Origin: Costertonia aggregata
GTDB taxonomy: Bacteria; Bacteroidota; Bacteroidia; Flavobacteriales; Flavobacteriaceae
Direction of reading: 5' to 3'
Length of the DNA: 64,000 nucleotides
NCBI RefSeq assembly: GCF_013402795.1
Contig: NZ_CP058595.1
Coordinates: 1,647,501 to 1,711,500 of the forward strand
Shown here: positions 51,757-61,475 of the stretch, in pieces
How the letters are laid out: every line of letters begins with the position of its first letter
Numbering within the stretch: the stretch's first letter is position 1
Program-made: the position numbers and the translations under genes
The notes under the pieces: model-generated
Database searches by the model: none
Told to the model about the DNA's origin: nothing
The model's input: only the letters and a program-made list of their open reading frames with translations

Positions 51757-53391
51757 TTATGATGAACAATCACACAGTTTTAATTTTGTGCCTGGTTTTA
51801 GATTGTTACCACTAATACCGTTCCACTTTCTCAAATTATCGATACTAATTCCAGGATATTTTCTGGAAATGGTCCAAAGGGAGTCTCCGCTTTGTACCGT
51901 GTGTATCTTGGATTTATCCGAAGGCAGCTTGACCGCTACCTTGGTGGTTGGTTTTTTTGTGTTGGGACTGCCTACGGGTTTCTTTGGGAAAATGGTCAAA
52001 CGCTGGCCTACTCTTAGATTATTGCTTCGCATTCCGTTCCACCTTTTTATTTGACTTACGCCAACACCGTAACGTTCCGCAATTTTGCCCAAGTAATCTC
52101 CACTGCGCACTTTATATCTTATCCTATCCTTAGCTACGACCAATTGGGGCAATACCTTTTCTTTGTCCTTGAGTTCCTTTTTCACATGGGCATATATGGC
52201 CTCTTCATTGGCCACAAATTTGCCCATTTCGGAAATGGGTAATCTTAACGTGTAGTTCTTCCCTTCTACGTAGGGTATAATGTTTAGTTTGTAGGAAGGG
52301 TTCATCAGCTCTATCGTTTCGACGGAAATCCCTGTCAATTCGGAAATTTGGTCAAAAGTAATCATGTGCTTCACATGAATAGTGTCCGTTTCAAAGTAGG
52401 GTCTTTTCGCTTTTTTGATTTTGATATCGTGCTCATCCGCATACTCCATCAAGTACATGGTAGCCAAAAAAGCCGGTACATAACCAGCGGTTTCCCGAGG
52501 AAGGTTATTTCTGATATTCCAATAGTTTCGATAGCCGCCGGAGCGTCGTATCGCCTTGTTCACATTTCCCGGTCCAGAATTGTAGGCGGCCAACGCCAAA
52601 TCCCAATCATCATAGATGCTATACAATCTTTTCAAATAAATACAGGCGGCTTCGGTAGATTTTATTGGGTCACTGCGTTCATCCACATAACTGCTGACCT
52701 CTAGTTTGAGTTCGCGCCCCGTGCCGTACATAAATTGCCATAGGCCCGTTGCACCTACCCGTGACCTTGCTTTCGGATTTAAGGCGGATTCTACAATGGA
52801 TAGGTATTTGATTTCTTGTGGAACATCATGCTTGTCTAGCTGCTCTTCAAATAAAGGAAAATAAAACTGGCTGGCCGTTAGCATTTTCTCCATCAAACCC
52901 CTTCTGCGGGTAAGGAATGATTTGATAACGTTCTCCAAGGACGGATTGTACTCTATGTTCAGCGGGGTTTTTTCGTTGAGCCTGTTCAAACGTGCTTTTA
53001 AGGTATCGGTAGGGAGATTGTGCTCATACGTTTTGTCAATATCCAAATTGGAAATATCATCGTACATGTTCTCGTACATCACTGCAGTTTCCGATAGTTG
53101 ATTCAACCAGATACTATCATACCTTGCTGCGTCAAGCTGGTCTTGTAGTTGAAACCCTTTTTTGGTCTTGGATAAAGCCGAAACACTATTGTCTTTTACA
53201 GCGCTCGGAACCAGTTCAAGGTCAGTTTGCTCCATTCCAGTCGTTTTCATGGCCAAAGAGTCCAAGGGCACGGCTTCGACCTCTAAAACTTTTACCGTAT
53301 TTTTTGGAATGGAGTCTTTTTGCTGTGCCACAGCGAAAAAAACCGTAACCAACATTAAACCAATAAAACAAAATTTTCTAAACGTATACAT
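51757..53391 (-). CDS. MltD-like lytic transglycosylase with two LysM domains
   Basis: 544 residues. A signal peptide ends near FFAVAQQ. A low-complexity/helical region of about 150 residues precedes the SLT domain: YLSIVESALNPKARSRVGATGLWQFM (catalytic Glu in ES), YVDERSDPIKSTEAACIYL and LALAAYNSGPGNV. Two LysM repeats follow (about 425-475, YKVRSGDYLGKIAERYGVGVSQI; about 495-540, HTVQSGDSLWTISRKYPGI). It cleaves peptidoglycan glycan strands with anhydromuramic ends. First gene of an operon with DUF4837. Confidence 0.94.
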   Translation of the reverse strand: MYTFRKFCFIGLMLVTVFFAVAQQKDSIPKNTVKVLEVEAVPLDSLAMKTTGMEQTDLELVPSAVKDNSVSALSKTKKGFQLQDQLDAARYDSIWLNQLSETAVMYENMYDDISNLDIDKTYEHNLPTDTLKARLNRLNEKTPLNIEYNPSLENVIKSFLTRRRGLMEKMLTASQFYFPLFEEQLDKHDVPQEIKYLSIVESALNPKARSRVGATGLWQFMYGTGRELKLEVSSYVDERSDPIKSTEAACIYLKRLYSIYDDWDLALAAYNSGPGNVNKAIRRSGGYRNYWNIRNNLPRETAGYVPAFLATMYLMEYADEHDIKIKKAKRPYFETDTIHVKHMITFDQISELTGISVETIELMNPSYKLNIIPYVEGKNYTLRLPISEMGKFVANEEAIYAHVKKELKDKEKVLPQLVVAKDRIRYKVRSGDYLGKIAERYGVGVSQIKRWNGMRSNNLRVGQRLTIFPKKPVGSPNTKKPTTKVAVKLPSDKSKIHTVQSGDSLWTISRKYPGISIDNLRKWNGISGNNLKPGTKLKLCDCSS

Positions 53392-53504
53392 ACAGCCAAT
53401 ATTAGGGTACGGGGCGAACGAAAATCGTGTTTTTTTCTGAAATTATAAAATTTTCGATTGAAAACTACGCGAAAAACCGTAGGTACCGTTAATCGATAAC
53501 GTGC

Positions 53505-54698
53505 TTATTCACCTAATATTGCAGCGATTCCTGGCAAGGTTTTCCCTTCTAGGCTTTCTAACATGGCCCCACCTCCGGTAGAGACGTAACTTACCTTTTC
53601 CTGAAAGCCAAATTGCTTGACCGCAGCGACCGAATCTCCGCCACCTACTAGTGAAAACGCTCCGTTTTGTGTGGCTTCATCTATGTAGTTGCCTACGGCG
53701 ATGGTTCCTTTGGCAAAACTTTCCATTTCAAAAACGCCAACGGGTCCATTCCATAAAATGGTCTTCGATTTTAAGATAACCTCTTTAAAATTTTCCAGAG
53801 TTCTTGGTCCGGCATCCAAACCTTGCCAGCCGTCTTCGATTTTGTCTACATCTACCACTTTGGTATTTGCCGAATCGCTAAAATCATCCGCTGCCAAAAC
53901 ATCTACCGGAATGTGTACTTCAACGCCCTTTTCTTTGGCTTGTCGCAAAATAGCCAAGGCGAGGTCCATTTTATCGTCCTCACAGATGGAATCCCCAACA
54001 TTGCCCCCCTGTGCTTTTATAAAGGTATAAGTCATTCCGCCACCAATGATCAAATGGTCCACCTTGTTCAATATGTTTTCGATGATGGTTATTTTAGAAG
54101 AGACTTTGGCGCCCCCCAAAATAGCGGTGACCGGTTTTTCCCCGGTTTGCATTACCTTTCCGATAGCCTTTATCTCTTTGGCCAATAAATATCCAAAACA
54201 TTTGTTTTCAGGGAAAAATCGGGCCACTACCGTTGTAGATGCATGTGCCCTGTGCGCCGTGCCAAATGCATCGTTCACATATATATCTCCCAATTTGGAA
54301 AGCTCTTCGGCAAAAGCTACGTCTCCACTGGTCTCCTCGTTGTGAAACCTTAGGTTTTCAACCATCAATATTTCACCGCTTTTTAAATTTTCAACAGCTG
54401 TTGTAGCGACCTCCCCAACACAATCTTCGACAAATTTAACGGTAACACCAATACTATCGGATACGGCGGCACAAATATGCTTTAATGATAAGTCCGGGTT
54501 TTTCTCGCCTTTTGGCCTACCCAAATGACTCATTAAGACAGCACTCCCACCATCTTCCAAAACCTTTAGTATCGTAGGTTTGGCAGCTTCAATTCTATTG
54601 GTGTCGGTCACATTGAAATCGGCATCCAAAGGCACATTGAAATCTACCCGTATCAGTGCTTTTTTATTTTCAAAATTGAAATCTTCTATCGTCTTCAT
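53505..54698 (-). CDS. pgk: Phosphoglycerate kinase
   Basis: 397 residues from the ATG at 54698 (MKTIEDFNF); the open frame extends 39 codons upstream, but this start matches the family. Shows [69 protein letters not shown] and [13 protein letters not shown]. Complete. Glycolytic transfer of phosphate between 1,3-bisphosphoglycerate and ADP. A promoter-like box lies 22 bp before the start. Confidence 0.97.
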   Translation of the reverse strand: MKTIEDFNFENKKALIRVDFNVPLDADFNVTDTNRIEAAKPTILKVLEDGGSAVLMSHLGRPKGEKNPDLSLKHICAAVSDSIGVTVKFVEDCVGEVATTAVENLKSGEILMVENLRFHNEETSGDVAFAEELSKLGDIYVNDAFGTAHRAHASTTVVARFFPENKCFGYLLAKEIKAIGKVMQTGEKPVTAILGGAKVSSKITIIENILNKVDHLIIGGGMTYTFIKAQGGNVGDSICEDDKMDLALAILRQAKEKGVEVHIPVDVLAADDFSDSANTKVVDVDKIEDGWQGLDAGPRTLENFKEVILKSKTILWNGPVGVFEMESFAKGTIAVGNYIDEATQNGAFSLVGGGDSVAAVKQFGFQEKVSYVSTGGGAMLESLEGKTLPGIAAILGE

Positions 54699-54719
54699 AT
54701 CATTAGGTTTAGGAAAAGG

Positions 54720-54727
54720 CAAATGTA
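54720..54727 (-). promoter_or_regulatory. Putative -7 box (TACATTTG) for pgk
   Basis: A perfect TAnnTTTG match on the minus strand, 22 bp before the pgk ATG; it supports that start over upstream alternatives. Confidence 0.42.
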
Positions 54728-54907
54728 TGTAAAAAGTCGATAGATTTTGGATGTTCCACATTGGACTTTGTCGCATCACCTCTATTTTTTGGCTTTTCTT
54801 AACAGGTGGATGCACAGCGTCTCAAAAATATCAATTACCGTTATAACGATATATTTTGAAGCCCCGGCCCGCCAAGTGAATCTCTACATGTGTTCCTTTA
54901 AAAAACT

Positions 54908-54915
54908 TATCTTTG
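54908..54915 (+). promoter_or_regulatory. Putative -7 box (TATCTTTG) for holB
   Basis: A perfect TAnnTTTG match ending 4 bp before the holB ATG. If real, the mRNA would be leaderless or nearly so. No TTG element is seen. Confidence 0.35.
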
Positions 54916-54919
54916 AAGC

Positions 54920-56095
54920 ATGTTGTTCAAGAGCATCTTAGGGTTGACCCATATTAAAAACCACTTGGTCTCAAGCGCTGATGCGGGCCGTATTCCACAC
55001 GCACAATTGTTCGTTGGGCCCGAAGGTAGTGGCACATTACCTATGGCCATTGCCTATGCTCAATATGTACTCTGCAAAAATACCGATGGCGAAAATACGG
55101 GAACCAACGAAGCTTGTAATACCAAATGCAGCTCCCTAACCCATCCCGATCTGCATTTTACATTTCCCGTCGCCAATAACGATACGATAAAAAGTCATGC
55201 GGTAAGCAATCATTTTATGGAAGAATGGCGGCAGTTTGTCAAAGAGCAGCCTTATGGTAATTTATTTGATTGGTATAGGGCCATCGGCATAGAAAAAAAA
55301 CAAGGACAAATAGGCGTTGACGAAGCTCAGGATATCGTAAAAAAGTTATCCCTTAAATCTTATGAGGGCGGTTATAAGCTAATGCTTATATGGATGGCCG
55401 AAAAAATGAACATCGCTTCGGCGAACAAACTCTTAAAATTAATAGAGGAACCTCCGGAAAAGACCATTTTTATTTTAATGGCCGAAGACGAGGAGCAAAT
55501 TATTCAGACCATTCGTTCCCGCTGTCAGGCACTTCATTTTCCGCCTTTGGCGGAAGAGGCGATTGCAAACGGACTTATAGAAAAAGGCTTAGTACGGGAG
55601 GAGGCCTTGCGAATAGCCCATGAAGCCAATGGTAATTTTAACAAGGCCATAGATTTAATGAACAAGGATTCCGAAGATCTTGTTTTCGAGAAATGGTTCG
55701 TACAATGGGTGCGAAGTGCTTTTAAGGCCAAGGGGAACAAAGCTGCAATACATGAGCTTATCCTATGGGGCGACGAGGTTGCCAAGACCGGGAGAGAGAC
55801 ACAAAAAAAGTTTTTACTGTACTGCCTTTCTGTAATGCGCCAAGCCTTGCTCATTAATTACAACACACAAGAACTGGCCTATATGAAAATACACGTCGAA
55901 GGCTTTCAACTCGAAAAATTTGCCCCTTTTGTACATGAAAACAATATTCAGCAGATAGCCGAAGAGCTCGAAGAAGCGATTTACCATGTAGAGCGCAATG
56001 GAAATTCAAAATTGATTTTGACCGATTTGTCCATTAAGCTCACAAGGCTACTGCACAAAAAGGCAAGTAAGCTGGTTTCAGAAAACGGTAGCTGA
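54920..56095 (+). CDS. holB: DNA polymerase III delta' subunit-like clamp-loader protein
   Basis: 391 residues. AAA+ fold with GRIPHAQLFVGPEGSGTLPMA (the P-loop lacks the Lys, as in non-hydrolysing delta'), a CNTKCSSLTHPDLHFTFPV segment, KIEEPPEKTIFIL-type LLKLIEEPP and the IRSRCQALHF SRC motif. C-terminal helical domain. It loads the sliding clamp as part of the replicative holoenzyme. The start is supported by N-terminal conservation. A DoxX family gene follows by 41 bp. Confidence 0.9.
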   Translation: MLFKSILGLTHIKNHLVSSADAGRIPHAQLFVGPEGSGTLPMAIAYAQYVLCKNTDGENTGTNEACNTKCSSLTHPDLHFTFPVANNDTIKSHAVSNHFMEEWRQFVKEQPYGNLFDWYRAIGIEKKQGQIGVDEAQDIVKKLSLKSYEGGYKLMLIWMAEKMNIASANKLLKLIEEPPEKTIFILMAEDEEQIIQTIRSRCQALHFPPLAEEAIANGLIEKGLVREEALRIAHEANGNFNKAIDLMNKDSEDLVFEKWFVQWVRSAFKAKGNKAAIHELILWGDEVAKTGRETQKKFLLYCLSVMRQALLINYNTQELAYMKIHVEGFQLEKFAPFVHENNIQQIAEELEEAIYHVERNGNSKLILTDLSIKLTRLLHKKASKLVSENGS

Positions 56096-56136
56096 CTTTT
56101 TTGATTTGAACACAATTATATATAGAAAAGAAAACT

Positions 56137-56535
56137 ATGGAACATATTTTACAATACGCGACCGAGATTTTACTACTTCTCTTTTTGATCATAACTTTTC
56201 TACAAAGTGGTATCGACAAAGTATTTGACTGGAAGGGAAACCTTTCGTGGCTCAAAGGACATTTTGAGGGTACGCCCCTTGGGAGCCTTGTTCCTATTTT
56301 ATTGGGCATTGTATTACTGTCCGAAGTTGTAGCGGGCATTCTTTGCGCTATCGGCATTTATCAATTGTTGATGCTTGACTCCAAAAGCATGGCCCTTTAT
56401 GGTGCGATCATGTCTTGCGTGTCGTTGCTTATGTTGCTTTTTGGGCAACGTATGGCGAAAGACTATGAGGGTGCAAAAACCATAGCGGTCTACTTTATTC
56501 CTGCTATTTTACTGGTATTTATCTTACAGCAATAA
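56137..56535 (+). CDS. DoxX family membrane protein
   Basis: 132 residues and four transmembrane helices. It begins EHILQYATEILLLLFLIITFLQSGIDKVFDWKGNLSWLKGHFEGTPL, continues VPILLGIVLLSEVVAGILCAIG and ends IAVYFIPAILLVFIL. The LxSGxDKxxDW start and the LLxxEVVAG helix are typical of the DoxX family group near TQO/DoxD. Possibly redox-linked; no cofactor motif is visible. Likely cotranscribed with holB. Confidence 0.75.
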   Translation: MEHILQYATEILLLLFLIITFLQSGIDKVFDWKGNLSWLKGHFEGTPLGSLVPILLGIVLLSEVVAGILCAIGIYQLLMLDSKSMALYGAIMSCVSLLMLLFGQRMAKDYEGAKTIAVYFIPAILLVFILQQ

Positions 56536-56560
56536 AAAAACCCGGGCGATTTGCCCGGGT
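56533..56560 (-). terminator. Rho-independent terminator of the OmpH gene
   Basis: ACCCGGGC (56540-56547) pairs with GCCCGGGT (56553-56560) with a 5-nt loop. On the minus strand it runs into seven Ts, 29 bp after the ompH stop. It may also slow plus-strand transcription leaving doxX. Confidence 0.9.
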
Positions 56561-56589
56561 CATGCATTCATTTACGAAAGCACAATACG

Positions 56590-57096
56590 TTATTTCTTGT
56601 ATTTGTCGTTCAAAATTTTGATGATTTCATCGGTTAGATCATTGGCCTCGGCACCGTAAAGAACGCTGCCGCCATCACCACCGGTCAAAATATAGGTGTA
56701 ACCGCTGGTTTTGCCAAAATCCTTGATTTCTGCCTTAACTTTATTTACCAAACTATCCATCTCGGTTTGACCGGCAGTCTGTAATTGCAATTCTTCTTGC
56801 TGTAGTTGTTGCCCTATAAACTGTCCTTTTTGTTGCATCATGCCATATTCTTCCTGAGCTTTTTTCTGGTTCATGGTTTGGGCCTTTGCCTGAAAAGCCT
56901 GAGCCTCTATTTGAAAGGCTTGGGTTATACTATCCTTCTTTTTGGTAAATGCATCGGCTTTGGTCTTGAACTTTGCCTCAACATCAATTTTTTCCTGGTA
57001 TTTTTCCATCAGCTTTACGTTATCAACGTAACCTATTTTACTTTGCTGGCAAGACATAATTCCCAATGCCGCTATGGCCAAAATCAATTTTTTCAT
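56590..57096 (-). CDS. OmpH/Skp family periplasmic chaperone, lipoprotein form
   Basis: 168 residues. The N-terminal signal ends in a GIMSC lipobox, so the protein is probably lipid-anchored. The OmpH fold follows: KIGYVDNVKLMEKYQEK, a long glutamine/lysine-rich coiled coil (about 40-125) and YTYILTGGDGGSVLYGAEANDLTDEIIKILN. It binds unfolded outer membrane proteins in the periplasm. Monocistronic with a strong terminator. Confidence 0.9.
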   Translation of the reverse strand: MKKLILAIAALGIMSCQQSKIGYVDNVKLMEKYQEKIDVEAKFKTKADAFTKKKDSITQAFQIEAQAFQAKAQTMNQKKAQEEYGMMQQKGQFIGQQLQQEELQLQTAGQTEMDSLVNKVKAEIKDFGKTSGYTYILTGGDGGSVLYGAEANDLTDEIIKILNDKYKK

Positions 57097-57401
57097 TTGT
57101 TACTCTTTAATTTATTTTAATTAAGCTCTTTTACTTTTTTTGGATTTGCAAAAATAGGAAAGCTTTTTGAGATATATGCTACCTATTTTGTTTCGTATTA
57201 TTTTTGCCCTGTTTTAAAAGAAAGCTGCGTGTTTTCTAAAAATGGGCTGTATAGGCAAAAACTATTGGTATATATTTGAACAATTAACGATTTCTATTAA
57301 AAACGAGGTTAAAAAAAGGTGTTTTTTTATACGTCTTTTGAAATACATGCTACTGCATGCCCAATGCCGTAAATGTTCGGCAAATCGCTTTAAAACAGTT
57401 T
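57097..57401. other. 305-bp intergenic region upstream of ompH
   Basis: No gene is visible. It holds the ompH promoter-like box (57149-57156) and another TATATTTG on the plus strand (57271-57278) with no gene to serve. No clear terminator follows the methyltransferase stop at 57402. Confidence 0.5.
57149..57156 (-). promoter_or_regulatory. Putative -7 box (TATTTTTG) for ompH
   Basis: A TAnnTTTG match on the minus strand 53 bp before the ompH ATG, leaving an A/T-rich leader of normal length. Confidence 0.35.
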
Positions 57402-58229
57402 TCACCCTTTTTTAAGGATATATATATGGGAAGAATACTCTTTGGACTTCCAAGCACTTATATTGGAGATCAGCCCCCTCCAAAATGCGCTTAAAAAATT
57501 TTGTTTGCCCGTTTTGTATTTTTCCGATAGGAGCGCAACGTAAAACGAATCAAAAATCATTGGTTTTGTTTCGACCAAAATCATTTTTTGCTTTGCAAAG
57601 AGTTTTTGTATCGCATTCTTCGAAAAGTGCCAAAGGTGTCTCGGCACATCATAGGCCGCCCAAAAAGTGCCATAAAATTCTGCATCGTGCGACTTAAAGT
57701 TGGGAACGGCAACTACAAGTCTGCCTTCCTTTTTCAAAAGTGATTCCAGTTTTTGGATTTGCTCATCAAGGTCAGGCAAATGTTCCAACACGTGCCAAAG
57801 GGTGATCACATCAAACTGTTTATTAGATATTTCACTTAAATCCGAGTGGAGTTCAATTCCTTTTTGAGACGCCCGCTCTCGTGCCGGGGCATTTGGTTCA
57901 ACCCCAGCAATCTGCCAACCGCTCATTTTTGCTTTTAACAAAAAATCTCCCGTTCCCGCCCCAACGTCCAAAAGTGTTTTTTCATCTTGGTCTATTGATG
58001 TAACGAGCTTTATTTTTTTTTTGATATTATACCTTTTTACGGTTTGATATAATTTATCGGTCAATGTATTTCGGGAATCCGTATGGGAAATATAGGTATC
58101 GCTTTCGTAGTATTTGGAAAGATTTTTGGGTCGGGGGGCTGTTACCAACATATCGGTTTCGGCATCATAAAGCAGCTCGAACGGCTCACCGGTAACCGAA
58201 AAATCCTTAGTTTTTAAAAACGACTTCAT
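57402..58229 (-). CDS. Class I SAM-dependent methyltransferase (Methyltransf_23-like)
   Basis: 275 residues from the ATG at 58229 (MKSFLKTKDFSVTGEPFELLYD), which overlaps the upstream lipoprotein gene by 23 bp; an ATG nine codons earlier would overlap further. Motif I is TLLDVGAGTGDFLLKAK, post-I AGVEPN, and later DVITLWHVLEHLPDLDEQI (motif II/III) and GRLVVAVPNFKSHDAEFYG, as in methyltransferases acting on sugars or quinone-like substrates. The N-terminal FSVTGEPFELLYD is often a small zinc-less binding segment in this group. Substrate unknown. Confidence 0.9.
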   Translation of the reverse strand: MKSFLKTKDFSVTGEPFELLYDAETDMLVTAPRPKNLSKYYESDTYISHTDSRNTLTDKLYQTVKRYNIKKKIKLVTSIDQDEKTLLDVGAGTGDFLLKAKMSGWQIAGVEPNAPARERASQKGIELHSDLSEISNKQFDVITLWHVLEHLPDLDEQIQKLESLLKKEGRLVVAVPNFKSHDAEFYGTFWAAYDVPRHLWHFSKNAIQKLFAKQKMILVETKPMIFDSFYVALLSEKYKTGKQNFLSAFWRGLISNISAWKSKEYSSHIYILKKG

Positions 58230-58767
58230 TGTGATTGTAGGTAGACGTGTATTCATTTTTCAAAGCGTGAAGATACTTTAAAACCGCTTCTCTGGAAAGA
58301 GAATCCATGCTCAGGCAATCTTTTTCCGTGTCGTTATACACCTCTATGGTGATATACCAATGTTCATTTATGACAGCATCTTCGTCGTCGTCAGCAAAAA
58401 TGGGTTCAAACCCCCCAACTACCAAAGCCGCATTGTATGCAATATCGAATAAAGTCGAGATTTCGGTCAATGGTTTGCTATTTATCCCAACTTCATAGAA
58501 AGAGAAAAAAAATGTCTTCCCATCTACTTCAAAAGGCACATCATCATGTACATTTTTGTGTTTTAAATCAAACTTTGTGTTTATGAAATTATAAAAACAA
58601 TAGGCGTCTTTATGGTCCTCAAAAATGAACATTTGTCGCTTGGGTAAACCCCGTTTGAATTTTTTCCCTTTAGAAACTTTGTAGTCTTCGATATCGGGTG
58701 CGATTCGTAAAGGAATACAGGAATGAAACAGGAACAAAAAGATGGGGAGCAGTAAAAGTCTTTTCAT
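58207..58767 (-). CDS. Hypothetical lipoprotein
   Basis: 186 residues. A signal peptide with lipobox LFHSC (Cys about 17) precedes a soluble domain of about 170 residues rich in aromatic and acidic residues (FIFEDHKDAYCFYNFINTKFD; EHWYITIEVYNDTEKDCLSMDSLSREAVLKYL). No family recognised. It overlaps the methyltransferase gene by 23 bp, so the two are translated from one mRNA. Confidence 0.75.
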   Translation of the reverse strand: MKRLLLLPIFLFLFHSCIPLRIAPDIEDYKVSKGKKFKRGLPKRQMFIFEDHKDAYCFYNFINTKFDLKHKNVHDDVPFEVDGKTFFFSFYEVGINSKPLTEISTLFDIAYNAALVVGGFEPIFADDDEDAVINEHWYITIEVYNDTEKDCLSMDSLSREAVLKYLHALKNEYTSTYNHNEVVFKN

Positions 58768-59128
58768 TTTTTGTCTTGTATTGGATATTATAGCAAGCTA
58801 TCAAAAATTAAGCCGAAAACACATGATTTCTCAAAATTGAATATCCATGAAGCAATCAATGGGTATTTTGCCGTTATCGTTCTGGGCGACCTGTAATTGT
58901 AAAAAATTATTCACTATGTATTTCAACCCTATTGTTACTGAATAAGAATACACCTTTGGAAACGATTGGCATTCGCATGGATTATCTAGAGCCTTTAGAC
59001 AGAGAATCCGCAATCATAAGTTAATATTGGAAGACTTAAAATTACCCAAAGCCCTTAAAGCTTTTGGAAAACCAAGGTTACTGCTACGATATTGGTGGTT
59101 CTGTATGCCGCTCAAAGAATATACCATC
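58768..59128. other. 361-bp stretch with at most a doubtful gene fragment
   Basis: A minus-strand frame at 58831-59013 starting with TTG encodes about 60 residues with CECQSFPKVYSYSVT near its middle. It looks somewhat protein-like but has no start context and no matching upstream frame, so it may be a remnant. A small inverted repeat lies near 58790. Nothing else is supported. Confidence 0.35.
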
Positions 59129-59518
59129 TTATTTCTTTTTTAACGAATATAGGTCTCCATTTGGATGCCTAAGGGTCAAATTACCATTCGCTAAACGATA
59201 CTCCCAAGAGCCTCCCAATATTAAGGTCCAGTCAAAATCTGCGGTCCAAATGCATGTGTCCGTAAACACTATTTGGTTACTTGAGATAGAATACTCCCCA
59301 CGATTACAAATCGCAGGAAATTTAGCGGTTTCACTTTCCCCCGTGTAGACGCCTTTATTTAATATCAGCTCCACATTTGAAACACTGCTCCCGCGCTCAA
59401 AAGTTCCAAAATATGCTCCTTGAATATCACCATTCGCATCGTCCGAATCACTGCAGCCCATAACGAGCATCCAAACAAATCCCAGAATCACTATGTGCAA
59501 CTTTCTCATCCAACTCAT
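59129..59518 (-). CDS. Small hypothetical lipoprotein
   Basis: 129 residues from the ATG at 59518; the ATG at 59509 (MRKLHIVILGFVW) is equally possible. A lipoprotein signal (FVWMLVMGC) precedes a beta-rich domain of about 105 residues (GAYFGTFERGSSVSNVELILNKGVYTGES...GEYSISSNQIVF...GSWEYRLANGNLTLRHPNGDLYSLKKK) with two cysteines that could pair. It resembles lipocalin-like small lipoproteins of Bacteroidota. The start lies 61 bp downstream of a parS site. Confidence 0.7.
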   Translation of the reverse strand: MSWMRKLHIVILGFVWMLVMGCSDSDDANGDIQGAYFGTFERGSSVSNVELILNKGVYTGESETAKFPAICNRGEYSISSNQIVFTDTCIWTADFDWTLILGGSWEYRLANGNLTLRHPNGDLYSLKKK

Positions 59519-59578
59519 TTTTATCAAGATAAATCATATTGGAAAAGGTTGCTTATATTACCGATATTTTTAATGGAT

Positions 59579-59594
59579 TGTTCCACGTGGAACA
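59579..59594. promoter_or_regulatory. parS-like site, 3' side of mnmG
   Basis: TGTTCCACGTGGAACA is a perfect 16-bp palindrome matching the ParB-binding parS consensus (TGTTnCACGTGnAACA). It is intergenic, 7 bp beyond the mnmG stop. An identical copy lies 1.9 kb away at 61480-61495. Confidence 0.9.
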
Positions 59595-59601
59595 CTAAAG
59601 A

Positions 59602-61470
59602 TCATCTTCCCAAATACACCAACAAAACACTAATGTCAGATGGAGAAACCCCGCTTATTCTTGAAGCTTGCGAAATAGTGACCGGCTTGATATACTCCAA
59701 TTTTTCCCTAGCCTCAAACGATAAAGATTTGAGTTTGGAGTAATCAAAATTATCGGGGATTTTCACGTTCTCTAACCGATGTAGTTTATCGGCATTTACT
59801 TTTTCCTTGGCAATATAGCCTGAATATTTTACCTGCACTTCGGCCTGTTCCAGCACTTCCCTGTCCAAATTATGCTCTGAAACGAATGCCGATACTGCTT
59901 CCAATTGAAGCATATGGTTCATGGTGACTTTTGGCCTTGAAAAAACTTTGAACATCTTGTCCGATTGTTTGACGGACGAAGATGAGACACTTTCCAAAAT
60001 AGGGTTCATCTCTTCGGGCGTATAACTTGTTTCCTTAAAAAAGGATACGAATGAAGCTGATTTTCGCTCTTTTTCCTCCATGCGTCGCAAACGTTCTTCT
60101 TTGGCCAAGCCAATCTTATAACCCTTTGGCGTAAGCCTCAAGTCAGCATTATCTTGTCGTAGAAGCGTTCTGTATTCCGCTCGAGAGGTAAACATTCGAT
60201 ACGGTTCTTCCGTGCCTTTTGTGATAAGATCATCTATTAAAACACCAATATAAGCTTCGTCCCTTTTTAAGACAAAGGGCTGTTTTTCATTGATTTTTAG
60301 GTGTGCGTTTATACCTGCCATCAATCCCTGTGATGCAGCTTCCTCATACCCTGTTGTACCGTTGATTTGACCTGCAAAATAAAGGTTGTCAACCAACTTG
60401 GTTTCCAAGGTGTGTTTTAATTGTGTTGGTGGGAAATAGTCATATTCAATAGCATAACCCGGTCTGAAAAACTTTACGTTTTCAAAACCTTTTACCGAGC
60501 GCAATGCTTTGAACTGTATGTCCTCGGGCAGTGAAGTTGAAAAGCCGTTCACATACACTTCAACGGTATTCCAGCCTTCAGGCTCCACAAATAATTGATG
60601 GCTATCCTTATCGGCGAATCGATTAATTTTGTCTTCGATGGATGGGCAATATCTGGGGCCGATACTTTGTATACTCCCATTGAACATTGGGGACCTATCA
60701 AACCCTTCTCTCAAAAGATCGTGTACGGTTTTACTCGTATGTGTCATGTGGCAGTCACGCTGTGACGTCAAAGTATGCGATTCCAAATATGAAAATTTCT
60801 CGGGAATTTCATCACCTGGTTGCGGAATCATTACAGAATAATCCAATGACCTACCATCTACCCTTGGCGGGGTTCCCGTTTTCATCCTTCCGCTATCAAA
60901 ACCAAAATCGGTCAATTGTTCTGTTATTCCTATTGCAGCTTTCTCACCGGCCCTGCCCCCTCCAAACTGTTTCTCGCCAATGTGAATCAATCCATTCAAA
61001 AAAGTGCCATTGGTCAAGACCACGGCTTTGGCCTTTACGTCTAACCCTAAGGATGTCCTGACCCCAATGACTCTGTTTTTCTCCACCAAAAGGCCGCTTA
61101 CCATTTCCTGGTAAAAATCACAATTAGGGGTGTTCTCTAAAGCCAGGCGCCATTCTTCTGCAAAGCGCATTCGGTCGTTTTGGGCTCGTGGACTCCACAT
61201 AGCCGGACCTTTGGATTTATTAAGCATCTTAAACTGTATGGCGGATTTATCGGTCACAATGCCGCTATACCCGCCAAGTGCATCGATCTCCCTCACTATT
61301 TGCCCTTTGGCAATGCCGCCCATTGCGGGATTACAGGACATTTGACCAATGGTCTGAAGGTTCATTGTGATCAACAATGTTTTTGATCCCATGTTTGCTG
61401 CTGCTGCTGCGGCTTCAGCACCCGCGTGGCCGCCACCTACTACTATTATGTCATATTGTTTGTCAAACAT
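59602..61470 (-). CDS. mnmG: tRNA uridine-5-carboxymethylaminomethyl modification enzyme MnmG (GidA)
   Basis: 622 residues. FAD-binding [61 protein letters not shown]-type [31 protein letters not shown] and [17 protein letters not shown]-type [25 protein letters not shown]. The C-terminal helical domain ends [20 protein letters not shown]. With MnmE it modifies wobble uridines of tRNAs. Flanked on both sides by parS, as gidA often lies near oriC. 5 bp from ybeY. Confidence 0.97.
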   Translation of the reverse strand: MFDKQYDIIVVGGGHAGAEAAAAAANMGSKTLLITMNLQTIGQMSCNPAMGGIAKGQIVREIDALGGYSGIVTDKSAIQFKMLNKSKGPAMWSPRAQNDRMRFAEEWRLALENTPNCDFYQEMVSGLLVEKNRVIGVRTSLGLDVKAKAVVLTNGTFLNGLIHIGEKQFGGGRAGEKAAIGITEQLTDFGFDSGRMKTGTPPRVDGRSLDYSVMIPQPGDEIPEKFSYLESHTLTSQRDCHMTHTSKTVHDLLREGFDRSPMFNGSIQSIGPRYCPSIEDKINRFADKDSHQLFVEPEGWNTVEVYVNGFSTSLPEDIQFKALRSVKGFENVKFFRPGYAIEYDYFPPTQLKHTLETKLVDNLYFAGQINGTTGYEEAASQGLMAGINAHLKINEKQPFVLKRDEAYIGVLIDDLITKGTEEPYRMFTSRAEYRTLLRQDNADLRLTPKGYKIGLAKEERLRRMEEKERKSASFVSFFKETSYTPEEMNPILESVSSSSVKQSDKMFKVFSRPKVTMNHMLQLEAVSAFVSEHNLDREVLEQAEVQVKYSGYIAKEKVNADKLHRLENVKIPDNFDYSKLKSLSFEAREKLEYIKPVTISQASRISGVSPSDISVLLVYLGR

Positions 61471-61475
61471 AGCTT

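Noticed and set aside
58831-59013. Minus-strand 60-codon ORF
   Set aside because: Only a TTG start and no upstream continuation. The CECQSFPKVYSYSVT stretch is suggestive of a remnant, but nothing can be aligned by eye.
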